From Marchantia polymorpha subsp. ruderalis (taxonomy: Eukaryota; Streptophyta; Marchantiopsida; Marchantiales; Marchantiaceae), in contig AP031353.1 of the NCBI GenBank assembly GCA_037833965.1, positions 14,076,501 through 14,140,500 of the forward strand: DNA of 64,000 nt, in the 5' to 3' direction. Below the pieces are notes generated by a model that saw only the letters and a program-made list of their open reading frames with translations, was not told the DNA's origin and made no database searches. The first letter of the stretch is position 1; every line of letters starts with the position of its first letter. Position numbers and translations under genes: made by a program. Shown here piece after piece: positions 1-12,599 of this stretch.

Positions 1-2090
1 GTTGAGAAGTGGTTCCTTCAACACCTAAAATATGCTAGCTAATTTGAGTTGGTAACTCATGTTCATGTGTCAACCATGATATTTGTATGTATTGGTACGA
101 TACATATCAATCAATTCTAATCAATTTGTAGATTAGAATTTGTAGGAGGAAATTTTATTTATATTTTCATTTATTGATCATTCCCTTTGAGTAGTAGATT
201 GTCGAGAAGTGTAATGAATAACTCAAATCATGAGCGGAGAGTCTAAATTTAGCATTTTTTCATTGCCCATATGATTCTAAAGTGAGTTGTAACAAGCTAC
301 GGCTTTTCTTCAATATCAATGTAAAGATCAAGCACTGCTTGTGATATGTCTAGAAGACGTGCTAATCAACCCGTAATAGAGTTCGGAATATCAAAACCTA
401 ATCCATCAATCCGTGTTAGAAGAATCTTAAAACATAAACTCTCATGTGAACAAAGACTCGGAAGTGGCACATTTAGAAGCATTAAGAACTTTCAGAACCA
501 AAAAGACTTTGGGTAAACTAAGTGGAGAGAACTCACCAGAATTACATCCGAAGAGAGAGCCAAGAGAGCAGTTACACAACCTCGCCCAGGACTATCAAAG
601 GTGGTCAACCTCGTCAAACAAACTAGAGAATTTTTCGAAGTCATGGGCTTCGGATCAACCCGCGATGCTGGGCAGCCCTTGCTTCCTTCTAAAGTTTGTT
701 CATTCATTCCGTCTGTATCTACAGTTGCTGCAGAGCTGGACTTGTAACCTGAGCTCCTAACTGAATCTGCAGATCGATATAAATAAGGTTTGTCCAAATC
801 TCCTTATAATTTGAGATTATTCGAGCTCTTTCAGGCAAGACAGCAAAATTCTCTCTGCTCGACTACAATTAATGGCAATGTACAGAACGCATAGATCAAA
901 TCAGTCCAGGAAATACAACAATTTTTTTCAATCTAGAAGTGACATGTCTAACCAGGAAAGTACGGAAGAGCTGATTTGATAATCTGGGCCAGAGGAGGAA
1001 CCAGAAGAATCGACGCTATGCTACTTCCGATCAAAACAGCAAAGATCTCCACCCTTCCCGAAAAACCGAGCGCCAACAGTGGCCCCCCCTGGCGATGAAG
1101 ACCTCTTTTGCCTTCCTGGTCTCTGTGTCATCGGGTAAAGTTTTTGAAGAATAACGGACGGTAAGTCCACTTCGTCTCATATATATTTAACTCGAAGTTC
1201 AGAGTCGTGATTGTTTCATATAATCACATTGATTTAGTTTCATTACATCAAATTACAAGATATAGAACTTCAAATCTGGGAAAAGTTGATTATAGAGGAA
1301 ATACGTGGGGCAATCTTCTATACTGAAAAACATTGTCAGTGCAACAGACAATAGATCTATTTGCTTCCCAATCGTAAAATTGTATACAGGAGGCTGGTGA
1401 ATGACCATACCTACAGTAGTCATTCCAGTGGCCACCGCCACAGGTCAAATGCTTCAAGGCTGTGCTTAGAGGTTCGAAACCATCTATGCAAGAATCTACA
1501 TTGCATATGTCACAGCAAAAGGTCGGCAGGGATTCTTCTTGCTTCCTCAGAAGACAAAGAGCCTGGCATGGAAGCTCTGTATGATGTTTTCCCAACATCC
1601 GCAACTCATACTGCAACTCCTCATCACCTGTCAAGGAACTACCTCACTGTATTTAATTGATCCGATCCCATACATATTCTTCGCACGGACCAGGAACTGG
1701 TCATTTCCATGATGAAGATATGTGTTTGAATCTCAGAGTCAAGCAGTATCATACATGATATATCTAACTTGAGACAAATAAAGAAGGAATTAACTTAAGA
1801 TTTTGTTTTAATATGCTTAAAATTTTAGTAGTTTTGGTTGAAGACTCTCATTAGGGACATTGATTCGCTAGCGGCGAAGGAGGTGCTTTCTTACAAATTA
1901 GAGACTGGCAGAAAAGGGCTAAGTAGGAATATCAGTTTTTGAGCTCCTTTATATGTTCATCTTCCTCGTCATCCATCAACACTATAAAACCGCAAGAAGG
2001 ACATTCGGAGGAACATAGACCTTGGGTACACAGTACTTGTGTTGCTAACATTCTTGAAAGTATCGTGAACGACGCTATAATGAGACTTAC
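1..2090. other. Stretch with no firmly assigned gene
   Basis: I recognise no family here. The downstream exons of the CPSF-A-type gene that begins near 9.4 kb on the minus strand should lie in this interval, because its CPSF-A domain has only just started at 2091, but I could not find them. A minus-strand Cys-rich open frame at 1290-1634 and a short one at 1932-2114 with a CxxxCPSCG pattern and an acidic end are the only coding-like patches, and neither has a recognised domain. Confidence 0.4.
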
Positions 2091-5000
2091 AAGTATATGC
2101 GTGGGTGAAGTCAAAAAACTGAAGGGTTCCTCGGGCCTGTTCCTTGATACCCTTTTGGCAGGCGACGACTATACATTCTCTGCTTTTCTGCCCATCAAGT
2201 TTGTCATAATTTGTGAGATAGTGGGTTGCACCTTTCGGCCTCTATCTTAAAACCAAAAATTGAAGGTCACTTGGTGTAAAATATGTTTACACCAAGTTCG
2301 TCTGCACAATATGAATGATCTAACAGGGCACAGAAGACTATACTTCGGACTACTACATCCCGGCTAATGGCCTGTGTTCGCCTTTATTTAGTCAGAAAAA
2401 ATAACACAGACCAGCACAAACCTTCATTTCAACACAGGGCAATTCCAAAACTTCCAAGGCTGTAGGATGCTGGTCTGTCTCCAGCTCCAGCGTCAGGACC
2501 TACAAATCCTAACATAAATAATAGTTCACTTTGATGTAATCAAATCACATCAACATATCTGCATTGTTCACAGTTCTCAAATTCCACAAATGATCTGATA
2601 AATTCAAACTCAAGCTTTGAAACACCCTCCTGAGAAAATGATAGGCGCGCAAGGATGGGTTTGGGGGAGAAGGGGGGAGTTCCGGGCTTCTACCTGACAC
2701 ATCGATTGGACATGGATGAGGGAGAGCCTTACAGAACCACCATCCTGCAGCGAGAATTTTCAAAGGATTAGAAGCCCTGAGTGTTTTCAATTGTCCCTAC
2801 AAAGCGCTCAAGTTCATGCTACTGCCTTGTCAAATATTTTTTTGGTGTTCTCTTTTATCTGCAAGAAAGACTGCTCACATTTGAGGTGATTACAGCACAA
2901 CCAGTTCCCCTATGATAACCTAGTTGTTGGGGATTGCCAATAATTTCCATCTTCCGCCATCTGCGAGATTTCTTCCCATGAACCAAGGGTAGTTACTACA
3001 AGAGCAAACTATGCATAGACAATTCCAGTCAAATAACCTGTGCACATACTGGTCTGATCACTAAACCTTAATATAAAGTACGCACCAGTTCCTGTTAATG
3101 ACCAACTTCTTACTCTCATATTCACAGAAGACTGACAAAATTTGCACGTTGTTTTGATTTCTTAACCTCAGCATTTTACGTACAAAGTATTAATAGTATT
3201 CTTAGATACTACTATGTATAATATATGGCTTAACAAAGGGCTTCTTACGTTAGTAAAATCTACAAGAAAAATGACCACTGATTCTCATGCGGAACTCGAA
3301 GAGATCAAGAGAATCACCCAACCGTAGTTTCACTGAGAGATCCACATGCCCGAAAAGAAGTTGACCTTCTCTAGAGAGTAAGCCCAATGAGTTGGGCACA
3401 CTTTCAGTGTGTATCCTGCGACATTGGAGAATTTCAGCTTGGTTATACAACCAAGCTGAGTACAGGATAAGAAGCATTCTCTATTATCAGATAATTGACT
3501 CAATCTAGTGCAATTTCGAAGATGGATGAACCGCAATGACGTCAAAATTTTTCCACAGACAGCTTCAGTTGATCTAGAAAATCTTGAAAACCTTTGTGAA
3601 GATCATAGAACCTGAAAGACGTTCCCAAAGGCTGGGTAAATGAACCCGACATACACACCGCCTGTAAGTCGCCATCTTCTCCAGGAATCAAGACTATGCT
3701 GTCACGATCTGTTTGCACGAGCAGACAATCCTGCTTTTCCAGTATTCTACTTAGCTTCTTCGACGAGTCCATCTCAGGCCCGCAAAATGGACCATGTATA
3801 ATGGATACGACGCTTCCTCCCAGCCTCAGAACTCTGCCATGCTTGAGCCTTAAATTGAACCTTTTGAGACTCTGTTCATTTGTATCACGTCTTCCGACTG
3901 GGGCTCGTAGTCCCTGCATGAATTTTAAGCAGCTGACATTCTCTCTCTCAAAAGCATCATCTCGGAATGAACTAGAATGGACAATTGACGGGTTTTCAGT
4001 GATCTCAGAGTCCACGTTCTCTCCCTCCTTGGGAGTATCATACTTGATTTGGAAGTATAATACATTTCCTTCACCTGTACCTACAAATAGATATTGCTCC
4101 TTCCCAATAGTAGTGACACAAACACAACGAACAGGAGAGGATCCAGTCTCCACATGATCAATTTCCTCCTGCGAAGAGACAGTGTCCGAACATCGGAAGC
4201 TGGTTAGGTCTTTGGACGGAACGCTCTCTATGGGTTTGGACTATTGTTCTAGATATCATTATCTATCATTCGGGTATCGCACTTAAGTCAATGGAGTTTT
4301 TGTGTCCGAATTGAACAAATTATCTATACTATTCAAATCAGCGAAATAGAGTGTTGGAATTTTGTCCGCAGAACCTTAGCATCAACTGAGCGTTTACTGA
4401 CAACTGCAGACCAGGTGTGATTGTTTGAGTCATAGGACGCACCAAGTCTGGCCATGTGAGCAGATGAACTGTATTGGTGACCCATTGTGCTACAACAACA
4501 AGGAAGAAGAGATCCGCGTTGTCAAATGCAGGCCTAGGGCTTGTCAGATACTTGGCATAGAATTGCTTCCTTGGTTTGGAACTTTTATCTCCAACAATCC
4601 AAAACTCGAAGTTTCCAAGAGCTGAAACCTGTGAGACACAACAAGAGAGACAAGTGAAAAGAAACCAAGCCACGCTCCTTATCAAGCTGTTGTTTTCAAA
4701 AGTATGAAAACCATCAACCTTTCTCTGACTACAAATTGAAATAAGCCATAGGCAAATAGTACAGCTCAGAAAGCTTCGTTTTTCTTTCATAATCAGGATT
4801 AGAATGCACAAAATCCGATCAATGAACCAGCTTAAACCTTGTTAGTGCACCTCTTGAGGTCTTCTAATTTCGACTGGAGGACATAACCTTCCACTCTTGT
4901 TTAGCTTCACAGAGTACACTGTCTTGCCGGTGCTCAAAACAGCTCCATCTACGCTCACAGACGCATGCTTAATGTGATGATTTTTCTGAGCTCCAACATG

Positions 5001-8000
5001 AGACCTTGCAGAGCAGTCTTTTGCTGCTTGAGGTAGCCACTCCGCTACAAGAGCCCTTGGTGTAGTTGGGCTCAAAACCCTCAAAGACTTAGTTGTTACC
5101 TGGGTGCATACATTCAGACAAGACAAATTCTGATTAAACAACATATTATGTCTAGAATAGAAGTAAATAAAGTCATTGTAATCCTCTTTCCTCCTAATTT
5201 TACTCTGTTCGATACATTATGAAACATGAGATACGCTCTGAAGAAGAACAGCAGAAAATTTTTTGCAGCGACTTTCGTTTAATACCTGGAAAAGCCAGTC
5301 TCCTGAAACAGCGGATGCTGCTAAAGTACATTCACTTGTTTCTAGACCGTCCATTGACTCTGACTGATTTTCGCCATCCAGTGTCACGATCTCGGTCGTG
5401 CCCTATAAGGAGAAAATTTGAAGTTGGTAGTGGTATTGTGAGAGAATGAATGAACAGATGTACTGAAACTGACATAGTTCGAGGCACAAGAGATGTTCTC
5501 AGCAACTGAAGGTTGACATGAGAGCGAAGCCCTGGGGAGGCTGGATTTAATACTATTTTTGTCCGTCATTCGAACATTCGGTAGTGCGGTCTACTATGTT
5601 TCAACCTGTCTGTGCCTTCATGCCTAGAATTATGATAGGCTATAAACTTTGTTGGCCATGGGAACCTCGAACGGAAGATCGCCTAGGGTAAAGACGGTGG
5701 GAGAATCACCTCGGTTGGATAGCACAGAAGAAGATGTGTGTGATAATGAGATTGAAGTGCCCATTTCATTGGTAGCACTTCAGGTAAGCCACCTATCTGC
5801 ATCCAAAATATCACTGATACTTGTGAATAGAACATGCTCATTCAGGTTGTAGCGTGAGGCATTCATGACCGAAACTGTCAAATTTTAACACGAATTCAAC
5901 TGAGGAATTGCATTATTGTTCAGATCTTGACGTGGACCCAACAAACTTGCCCTGTAAAAGCATATCTCATACTGATACTCAATTTCTACGCGATTTCTAC
6001 TACAGAATCGCTACTGAATGCTTCTGGAACTCATTCACATAAATTTTTGTCATGATGCAAGTTTTTGTTGCTATTATCGAAGCTCATTCAGGGTTAATGA
6101 AGGAAACAGTTTATTCAAACCTTGTCATCACAGATTTTATCACTGTTGAAAGCCACTCCCAAGCTACCCCTGCAGATTAATGGCATTCCTTCAGTATGTT
6201 GTAAAACAAAAACTTGCAGTCTTCTACGAGGATAGATTTACAAAACGAAAGAAACGCAAAAAATGGCATCAGAAGATATTACCTACCTGCGAAGTGTAGC
6301 AGTAGGAGAGCTGCCACATGCAGCGAGAATCTGTTTCTCTGATACTTTGCACGGGTCATCAACCAAAAGCATCGAGTGGACGGAGGTTGGATCGTCTAAG
6401 GAGGAATGTTCTATTGAAAATTCTTTTGTGTACCAGCTTAAGCCTTCTTCACTGAGAGATGGCAAATCTGAAAGCATACTCATACTTTCACAATCATGAG
6501 ATGCTAATGATGGAGTCCTGATTTCTCTCCCAATCAGATCGGGAAGAAGTGCGAACAATCTGGAATTGCTACTACTGCCAGATAGGAAGAAAACAAAACC
6601 AGCAATATCTCCATTCTCCTCCTTCACGAACTGTACCTGTTTCAGAATCTGCTAACACCGATTGAACTTTTAGGCAAACATATGAGGTTTAAGTATGTCG
6701 TATGGTAAATCGAATGCATCAAGCACCTCGTACGTCGAGTCTAATTACGTTAAAGTTGAGGCTGCAGAAGAATCAGTCAACTCTTCGAAATACGTGTAGC
6801 GAGAATAGAAGAAAAGCTTTGCTCGCTGCAACTCAACTGCTGGATTACTCAAGTAGAAGAAGTACCTGTGCAGGAGGAAAAGGACTAAAAGGTTTGACCG
6901 GCTGCAGTTCGTGTCTCCCCCAATGCTTCAGATCCAAAACACACAATGCTCCATTACTGTCACCTACTACCTGACAGATTGAGTTCAAAGAGCGCTATAA
7001 TTCATGAATGATTCCTACTGCTCATAATAATTAAAACAAGTATGCACCACATTTTAAAACATTCACACTGTACTGAGTTGTACTTGCCTATTACAGCCTA
7101 TAGCCTGAAGACCTTAGATCCTGAGCCTGAAGTATAAAGATTCTTACCAAGCAAGAATCTCTGAGGACCTCAGAACAAGTGGGTAGCCCATCCAAAGAGA
7201 TCGGTAGTGAAGAGCGGTATCCGCTTGATTCAATGAACAAAAGACTTTTGCTAGATATGACGAGTATACCAACTCCTTGCTTGATCCCGGTCTGCACATG
7301 ATCTCGCTCGCAGCTCCAACTAGCTGGCCTCGTGATACCATCTCCAACCCATGGCAATAGGAGCCTTGTGGTCGGATGGAGATTGCTGTACTGAGAAATG
7401 GAGTTTAATTCTAGCAGGATATAAATAAAATATGAGACTGAACTTCGCCAGTTAGTTAACAGCTTCTACTGAATAGACGTCTGTTGGAGTGAGATGTTCG
7501 TCTGTACCTTATTTTCCAAGGTCCCGGTTGCATCTGTCTGTTTGCCAAGTCAAGCGTATATGATTGAATATTCACCAAGCTGTACACTAGCCCTGTTAAA
7601 ATGAAGTTTCAAATTTAAACACTCGCAGGAAGTGCTGCGTAGATAGTGGAGGAAGCACAAGTATCAGCAACGTGCTTCACTTGATTTCATAACCACAGGC
7701 AAGATCCTAGTAAGGACAAACTCTGTGAAATAAACCATTTAACCAACTTGTTCACGATAGCTTTGAGGAGTACAGACTACTTTGTTGTGTAAACATCTGG
7801 AGTGGCTGCTGGTAATTACCATCATGTGCAGAAAGTACTACTAGTAAAGGATGCCCTTTGAAATCTAACCCTTCAATAAAACTCAAGTCGAGTATACTGG
7901 GTGTTTTCTGTAGTTGCGATGCGAGATTGATTAAGCCTGACTCTTCCTTCATGTACAGAAGATACTCATTCACGATGGGTCTCAGAGATATTGATCCTTC

Positions 8001-9386
8001 CAGGTTCTTCTCTTTGTAACGAGTTATTGGTATCCATGCAACCAACACTACTTGAATCAAGTTCTGGTATATGGACATGGCTACCAAGGTAACACCTCGA
8101 ATCTGCAAGAACAAATCATGTTGCAATTCGAGTAACCGAGGTAAACAATTTGCGGAAGTCGCAGCATACATGTTTCCCATCGAAGCACGACTGCGTCAGC
8201 TGATTAAAGCGCTCTGAACTTTATAAACTTGATGTGAATTTTATGAAAGACATTCTTCCTTCGTGAGAATGGAAAAATCCGGTGATTAGTTTTGCAAAAG
8301 CTTACCTTGTTGATCCAATCTTTTGCTCCGGAGTCACGACTTCGAGATGTTTCCATGAGAGAACTCATAGGTGTCTTTTCTGGCAAAACCAGTGGCTTTG
8401 ACAATACAGAATGCTGGACAAGAGGTTCCAGCTTATCGTGGTCCGCTTTTATTATATTGATTGGTACATCTCTGACCGTCAACACAGACCACTCCAGTAT
8501 AAAAACCTTTCCCTCATCATCTGTGACCTGGAAACATTTGAGGATTTGGAGAATCAAACAACATCTTAGTGAAAAGTGCGGGCAGACTGTATTTTCTCAA
8601 TTCGCTCTATGAAGAATGTCGTGAAAAATGTATCCTACTTCCTTCCGACCTGAACTGCAGATAGACCGTATGGTACTTCTATTATGAGCATGTGAGACTC
8701 AGATTTTTTATGAGATGAAAGCTACAACGAGGGTGCGGAGTAACTGTACCAGTATTCTGTCAAGGCTTGTAGAAGCAGAGCAAGCATTGGTCCTCGGGTT
8801 CTCCAAGACCTCACAATTACAAACTAGAACCCAGAAGTCTGTACTTGCTATAAGAATTGGCTTTTCCTTCTCGACTTCATACACCTCCAACAAATTCTGC
8901 ACATGAGGAAGAGAAGTCAACACAAAACCTAATCTCAAGTTTCATGACTCCATCAAACTGCTATTATTCCCGCACAATCATCATATTCAATTTTCTCGAG
9001 CCACTCTTTCGATTTCTTTCATTCTTCTTGCAAACAACGTCATCAGCTGGCAATGTAGAATGAGTATGCATACCTCCTTGAACACCACGAGCTGCGGTAC
9101 ACTGGGTCGTGTAAAAGCAGCGACAGTTGCAGCTCTTACGAGGCCGCTCGCCTGAAGTTTCCTGCAGGAAATGGTCTTTGCTGGTGACATCGCAAATCTC
9201 ACGGCAGGATGATCCTTTCTCTCGTTTGACCTTAACTTGGTAAGTAGACCACCTGATGATGGCAGACCCGACTTGATTTCGGTCCAGTCAGTGATATATC
9301 CCAGGCGCTCTTGTTTCTCAGAGCTCAGAAGTTCGGAAAAATCTTCGTAACAGACTCTACTTTTCCTGCCCTCTGTCAACTTTGGC
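2091..9386 (-). CDS. CPSF-A/DDB1/SF3B3-superfamily beta-propeller protein (ends unresolved)
   Basis: This is a multi-exon gene for a large protein of the MMS1_N plus CPSF_A superfamily (DDB1, CPSF160, SF3B3 and the plant protein At3g11960). These proteins are triple beta-propeller scaffolds in mRNA processing or CUL4 ligases. Exons with good splice signals include 8896-8750, 8527-8306, one starting at 8102, one starting at 5099, 2499-2422 and 2241-2091. The first recognised exon ends at 9074 (RAATVAAFTRPSVPQLVVF), the usual opening propeller strand. Other family-like stretches are QILAACGSSPTATLRR near 6290 (compare ACCGxxPxGSLR), VTTKSLRVLSP at the 5099 exon, and LFVGTGEGNVLYFQIK near 4080. 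At the CPSF_A end there are LELETDQHPTALEVLEL and CIVVACQKGIKEQARGTL. The start codon and final exons were not found. Which family member it represents is open; divergence suggests the At3g11960 or MMS1 type rather than DDB1 itself. Confidence 0.68.
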
Positions 9387-9839
9387 TTTCAAATCAGCAT
9401 TTCAAGAACAGGGGTAGGGGAACTGTCCTCAGAGACTCCGCTCGTTTGGACTGCCACCTTTGCATTCGACCAAGATTAGGGAGGCAATTCTGATTGAATC
9501 GTGAGGGCCCCTGCCTCTCGCTTCGACATATCAAAGCCGACAAGAATATGAACGATATGAATTCTTCGTGCTCTGCGTACTTGTGTTCACTGAACACATT
9601 CATTTGTGGGTGGACAAGATTGAAATTTCTTCACCGGGGAGTTATAAATATTTCTCAAGGTCGCGATATCGCAGTTCACTCCAGCATTCGCGGCAACTCT
9701 TAAAGAATATTTGTTACGTTCTCACGCAAAAAGACATTGCTTTCGGCCTGTTTGATTTGCGGATCTCAGTTGGTGTAGTCAATCGTTGTTTCTCGTAACC
9801 ACCTAACCGTACATCTTCGGAATGTGGGCGTGTAATCGA

Positions 9840-11160
9840 CTGAGCACGACTGAGCACGATAGAATTTCAGTGCATGAAAGTAATTTGTTTTCTCTGCGAA
9901 TCTAAAGATATTTTCTGGACACTGACTACACTGAAACTGTGGTTCAGTAATTCACCGGAGACTTCTTGAGAGATGAACTGAAGATGCCCACAAGATTACC
10001 TCAGAGATGCATTTGCAGAATCCATTTGTGTTCTCACTGTAGGAGAATCGATATTTCGGGAGCAGTGGTTGAATTTCAGAGTGAAGAATCTTTGAAATTC
10101 GACAGGGGCAGAGTATGTGCAAACAATCATAAAAGACGCAGTTCAAATTGCAGCTTTCACTTCTTCGATTGCTGCAAAATCCATAATTCAACTGATTTAC
10201 AACTGATACAGTTCCACAAGAAACTCGATGCCATTCGTGTCCGGAGAAGACACCTTATGTCCAGTCAACTCTGGGGGCAGTGAGATCCAGACTTGTTTTC
10301 GTCGTAACAACGATGGTATTCATCGGTCATCTTAACATCTCATTTACTTCCGCACAACTGTTCCTACGTAAACGAGGAAGAAACTGACGATCTCGACACT
10401 CGAAGAAATCACGAGTAATGTACCATATTGGATGGAAATTACAGCATTGCCATTAAAAATGATATATGAAATCATTTTCATTGGCATTAATGAAGTCATA
10501 GAATATATGATGTACAATCATGAATTTGTATTATCCTGAACCAATTCATTATTTAATTAATTTTTTTCTATATATTGAAGAGGTTGAGTAAAATCATGTT
10601 AGGAGAAATCCCTCATTTCAAATAAGAGTAGATTTAACAACTCTCAATCTCTTTCGTGCAGAGAGTATGATCACAAAATGATCAAGCCATGATCACTGAG
10701 AATACAAATGACATGATTTGATAATACACAATTCTAAGGAGACGCGTTCATCAAGCTGGGTTTGACCCAAACCCAAATTGCAGTTCTAGAACTAAAACTC
10801 TGAGTGGTAGGATTTATATAAACCTAAGTCTAGAAACCAATGTTATGAGAAGTCCATAGCAAAAATTATAGTGCAGTTATTTCATTACAAATTGACTCTT
10901 CGAGGTACATATCAACAAAAGGGCACTTGTAAGTGTCCACTACACCATCTTTATTTAAATTGGACGCAAGCTATGACTTCAAGAAGAAAATAAAACTTTT
11001 AAAAATAGCTAGCCATGAATTAACTGATTTCTAAAAATCAGTCAATTCTAGAAGTTAAGTCTAAGAATCAACGAAAGTCCGTGATTGCGCTAAGTGTGTA
11101 TGACAAATCGATCAATCTATTTAGATTGATTGATTTGATCATATATCTTATACATTGACT
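9840..11160. other. AT-rich intergenic DNA
   Basis: No gene is supported. The base composition becomes markedly AT-rich beyond about 10.4 kb and the only open frames are short and patternless. The stretch lies between the CPSF-A-type gene and transposon relics, and is probably decayed repeat DNA. Confidence 0.45.
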
Positions 11161-11339
11161 AATGTTGGGACACGGTTAACGGTTGAGGAGCGGAGATTGG
11201 ATTGACTCTCGATCGAGAGTATAGTTGAGGCGAACTCGAAGAATTGTTAGTTCTTCGAGTTGAGTCTTCCGCGTAGGGAGTTGTCAGTTCCCGCTAGTTT
11301 CTACTCTACGTCTCCGATTGGAGTAAGTTTGGCTCGACT

Positions 11340-11700
11340 AACATGTGGACTTTTGTGTCATCTTGAAAATCAAATTTCACTCGAAGGGTGTAAACAACGT
11401 GAGGTTACGCAAAAACTACATATCACACCAAGTATCGAACTCCTTAACGAAATCATCCAGCTCAATGGTGCCCATTGCATTAAAGTACCGTCGTGGGTAC
11501 TTCATGGCCCCGTACATCCCGTCCATGTCCCAAATCAACGAGTTTGGGACACTAGATGATATCACCACAGAAGATCTAGTATCTGCAACACCTTGCTCAA
11601 CCTGAACAACTGATAAGATAGGTAAAGATAGCCGATACCTCAACCCACTCCTCATAAAACCTCCTCGGTCCTCGACGATACCACCGAACTACACCATGAT
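11340..11700 (-). mobile_element. Ty3/gypsy-type gag relic
   Basis: The minus strand encodes MKYPRRYFNAMGTIELDDFV followed by KEFDTWCDM. This resembles the start of the capsid (gag) domain of plant Ty3/gypsy elements, where a short helix with E-F follows a 'rF.G....ddFv' segment. Stops interrupt the frame just downstream, and no protease, reverse transcriptase or integrase could be read nearby. It is a broken fragment. The assignment rests on a short motif, so a gag from another LTR family is possible. Confidence 0.4.
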
Positions 11701-12599
11701 GACCAACTGGCACCACTGCCAAATCTCCACCAGACTTTGTCCCTGCACCAACCTACTCTAGCCCTACTAGCTATGGGTATGGGCAACCTAACCCATCATC
11801 ACCACAAGAAGACTCTCACGGTACATTAGTCATCACTCCAATCTCACCGTGAGAGAAACAAAGATAGGTCGGCCGGTGATCAAGTCAAGCCGCACTGTCG
11901 ACATCACACATGCGTAAAACTACTCCACAAACCAGCATCAATCCATACACGGGCACACATCAAGCAACAAGACTAGAGAGTATCCAAACACAAGCAAACA
12001 TCTAGCAACGACTCTCCAGTCTAAATGAGTCACAACACAGAACAACACAACACACAGTACATCGTTTCGCATAGCAAAGCAATGTCCGCCAAACTCACTA
12101 TAGATGACATTCATAGCGATCCCAAATCAAACTTCATCATCCCCTATCATCTTCCACCTCTAGCGCTTGCAACACTATCTCGTGCATCATGTAGCAAAGA
12201 GAATATCCACGCTGAGCTATGTCATACTTCACTTCCTACCTCCATTTCACACTATCAATAGGGGCAAGGAATATAAAACTGTACATTTACCCTAACCGTT
12301 CCTCATAAAAAAAGAAATACAGATAAAATTTATGCTTCCACCATTTTAACAAACATGCACACCAAGCCCTAAAACTTCTAATACAATTTTGATCACATCA
12401 TATGTATAGAAGTACAATGTCTTCATAATCAAAAAACCATACAGGTCACTTTAGAACATCTCTCAAGAATATATTTCCTCTGTGATTTTTGTAAGAGCAC
12501 AATATCTTAGTTGTGATAACTTTGTGTGTACACTCTCGTTCCTTATGTATGTGTGAGTGAATGAGTAAAGCATGTCAGCGATGTATGATGTATGGTGAT

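Noticed and set aside
446-797. Overlapping open frames of about 100 codons on both strands
   Set aside because: No recognisable family motif on either strand and no splice partner, and each frame may be a by-product of the other.
12025-12261. Plus-strand 78-codon frame in the repeat island
   Set aside because: It lies between gypsy and copia relics and is patternless; treated as decayed repeat sequence.
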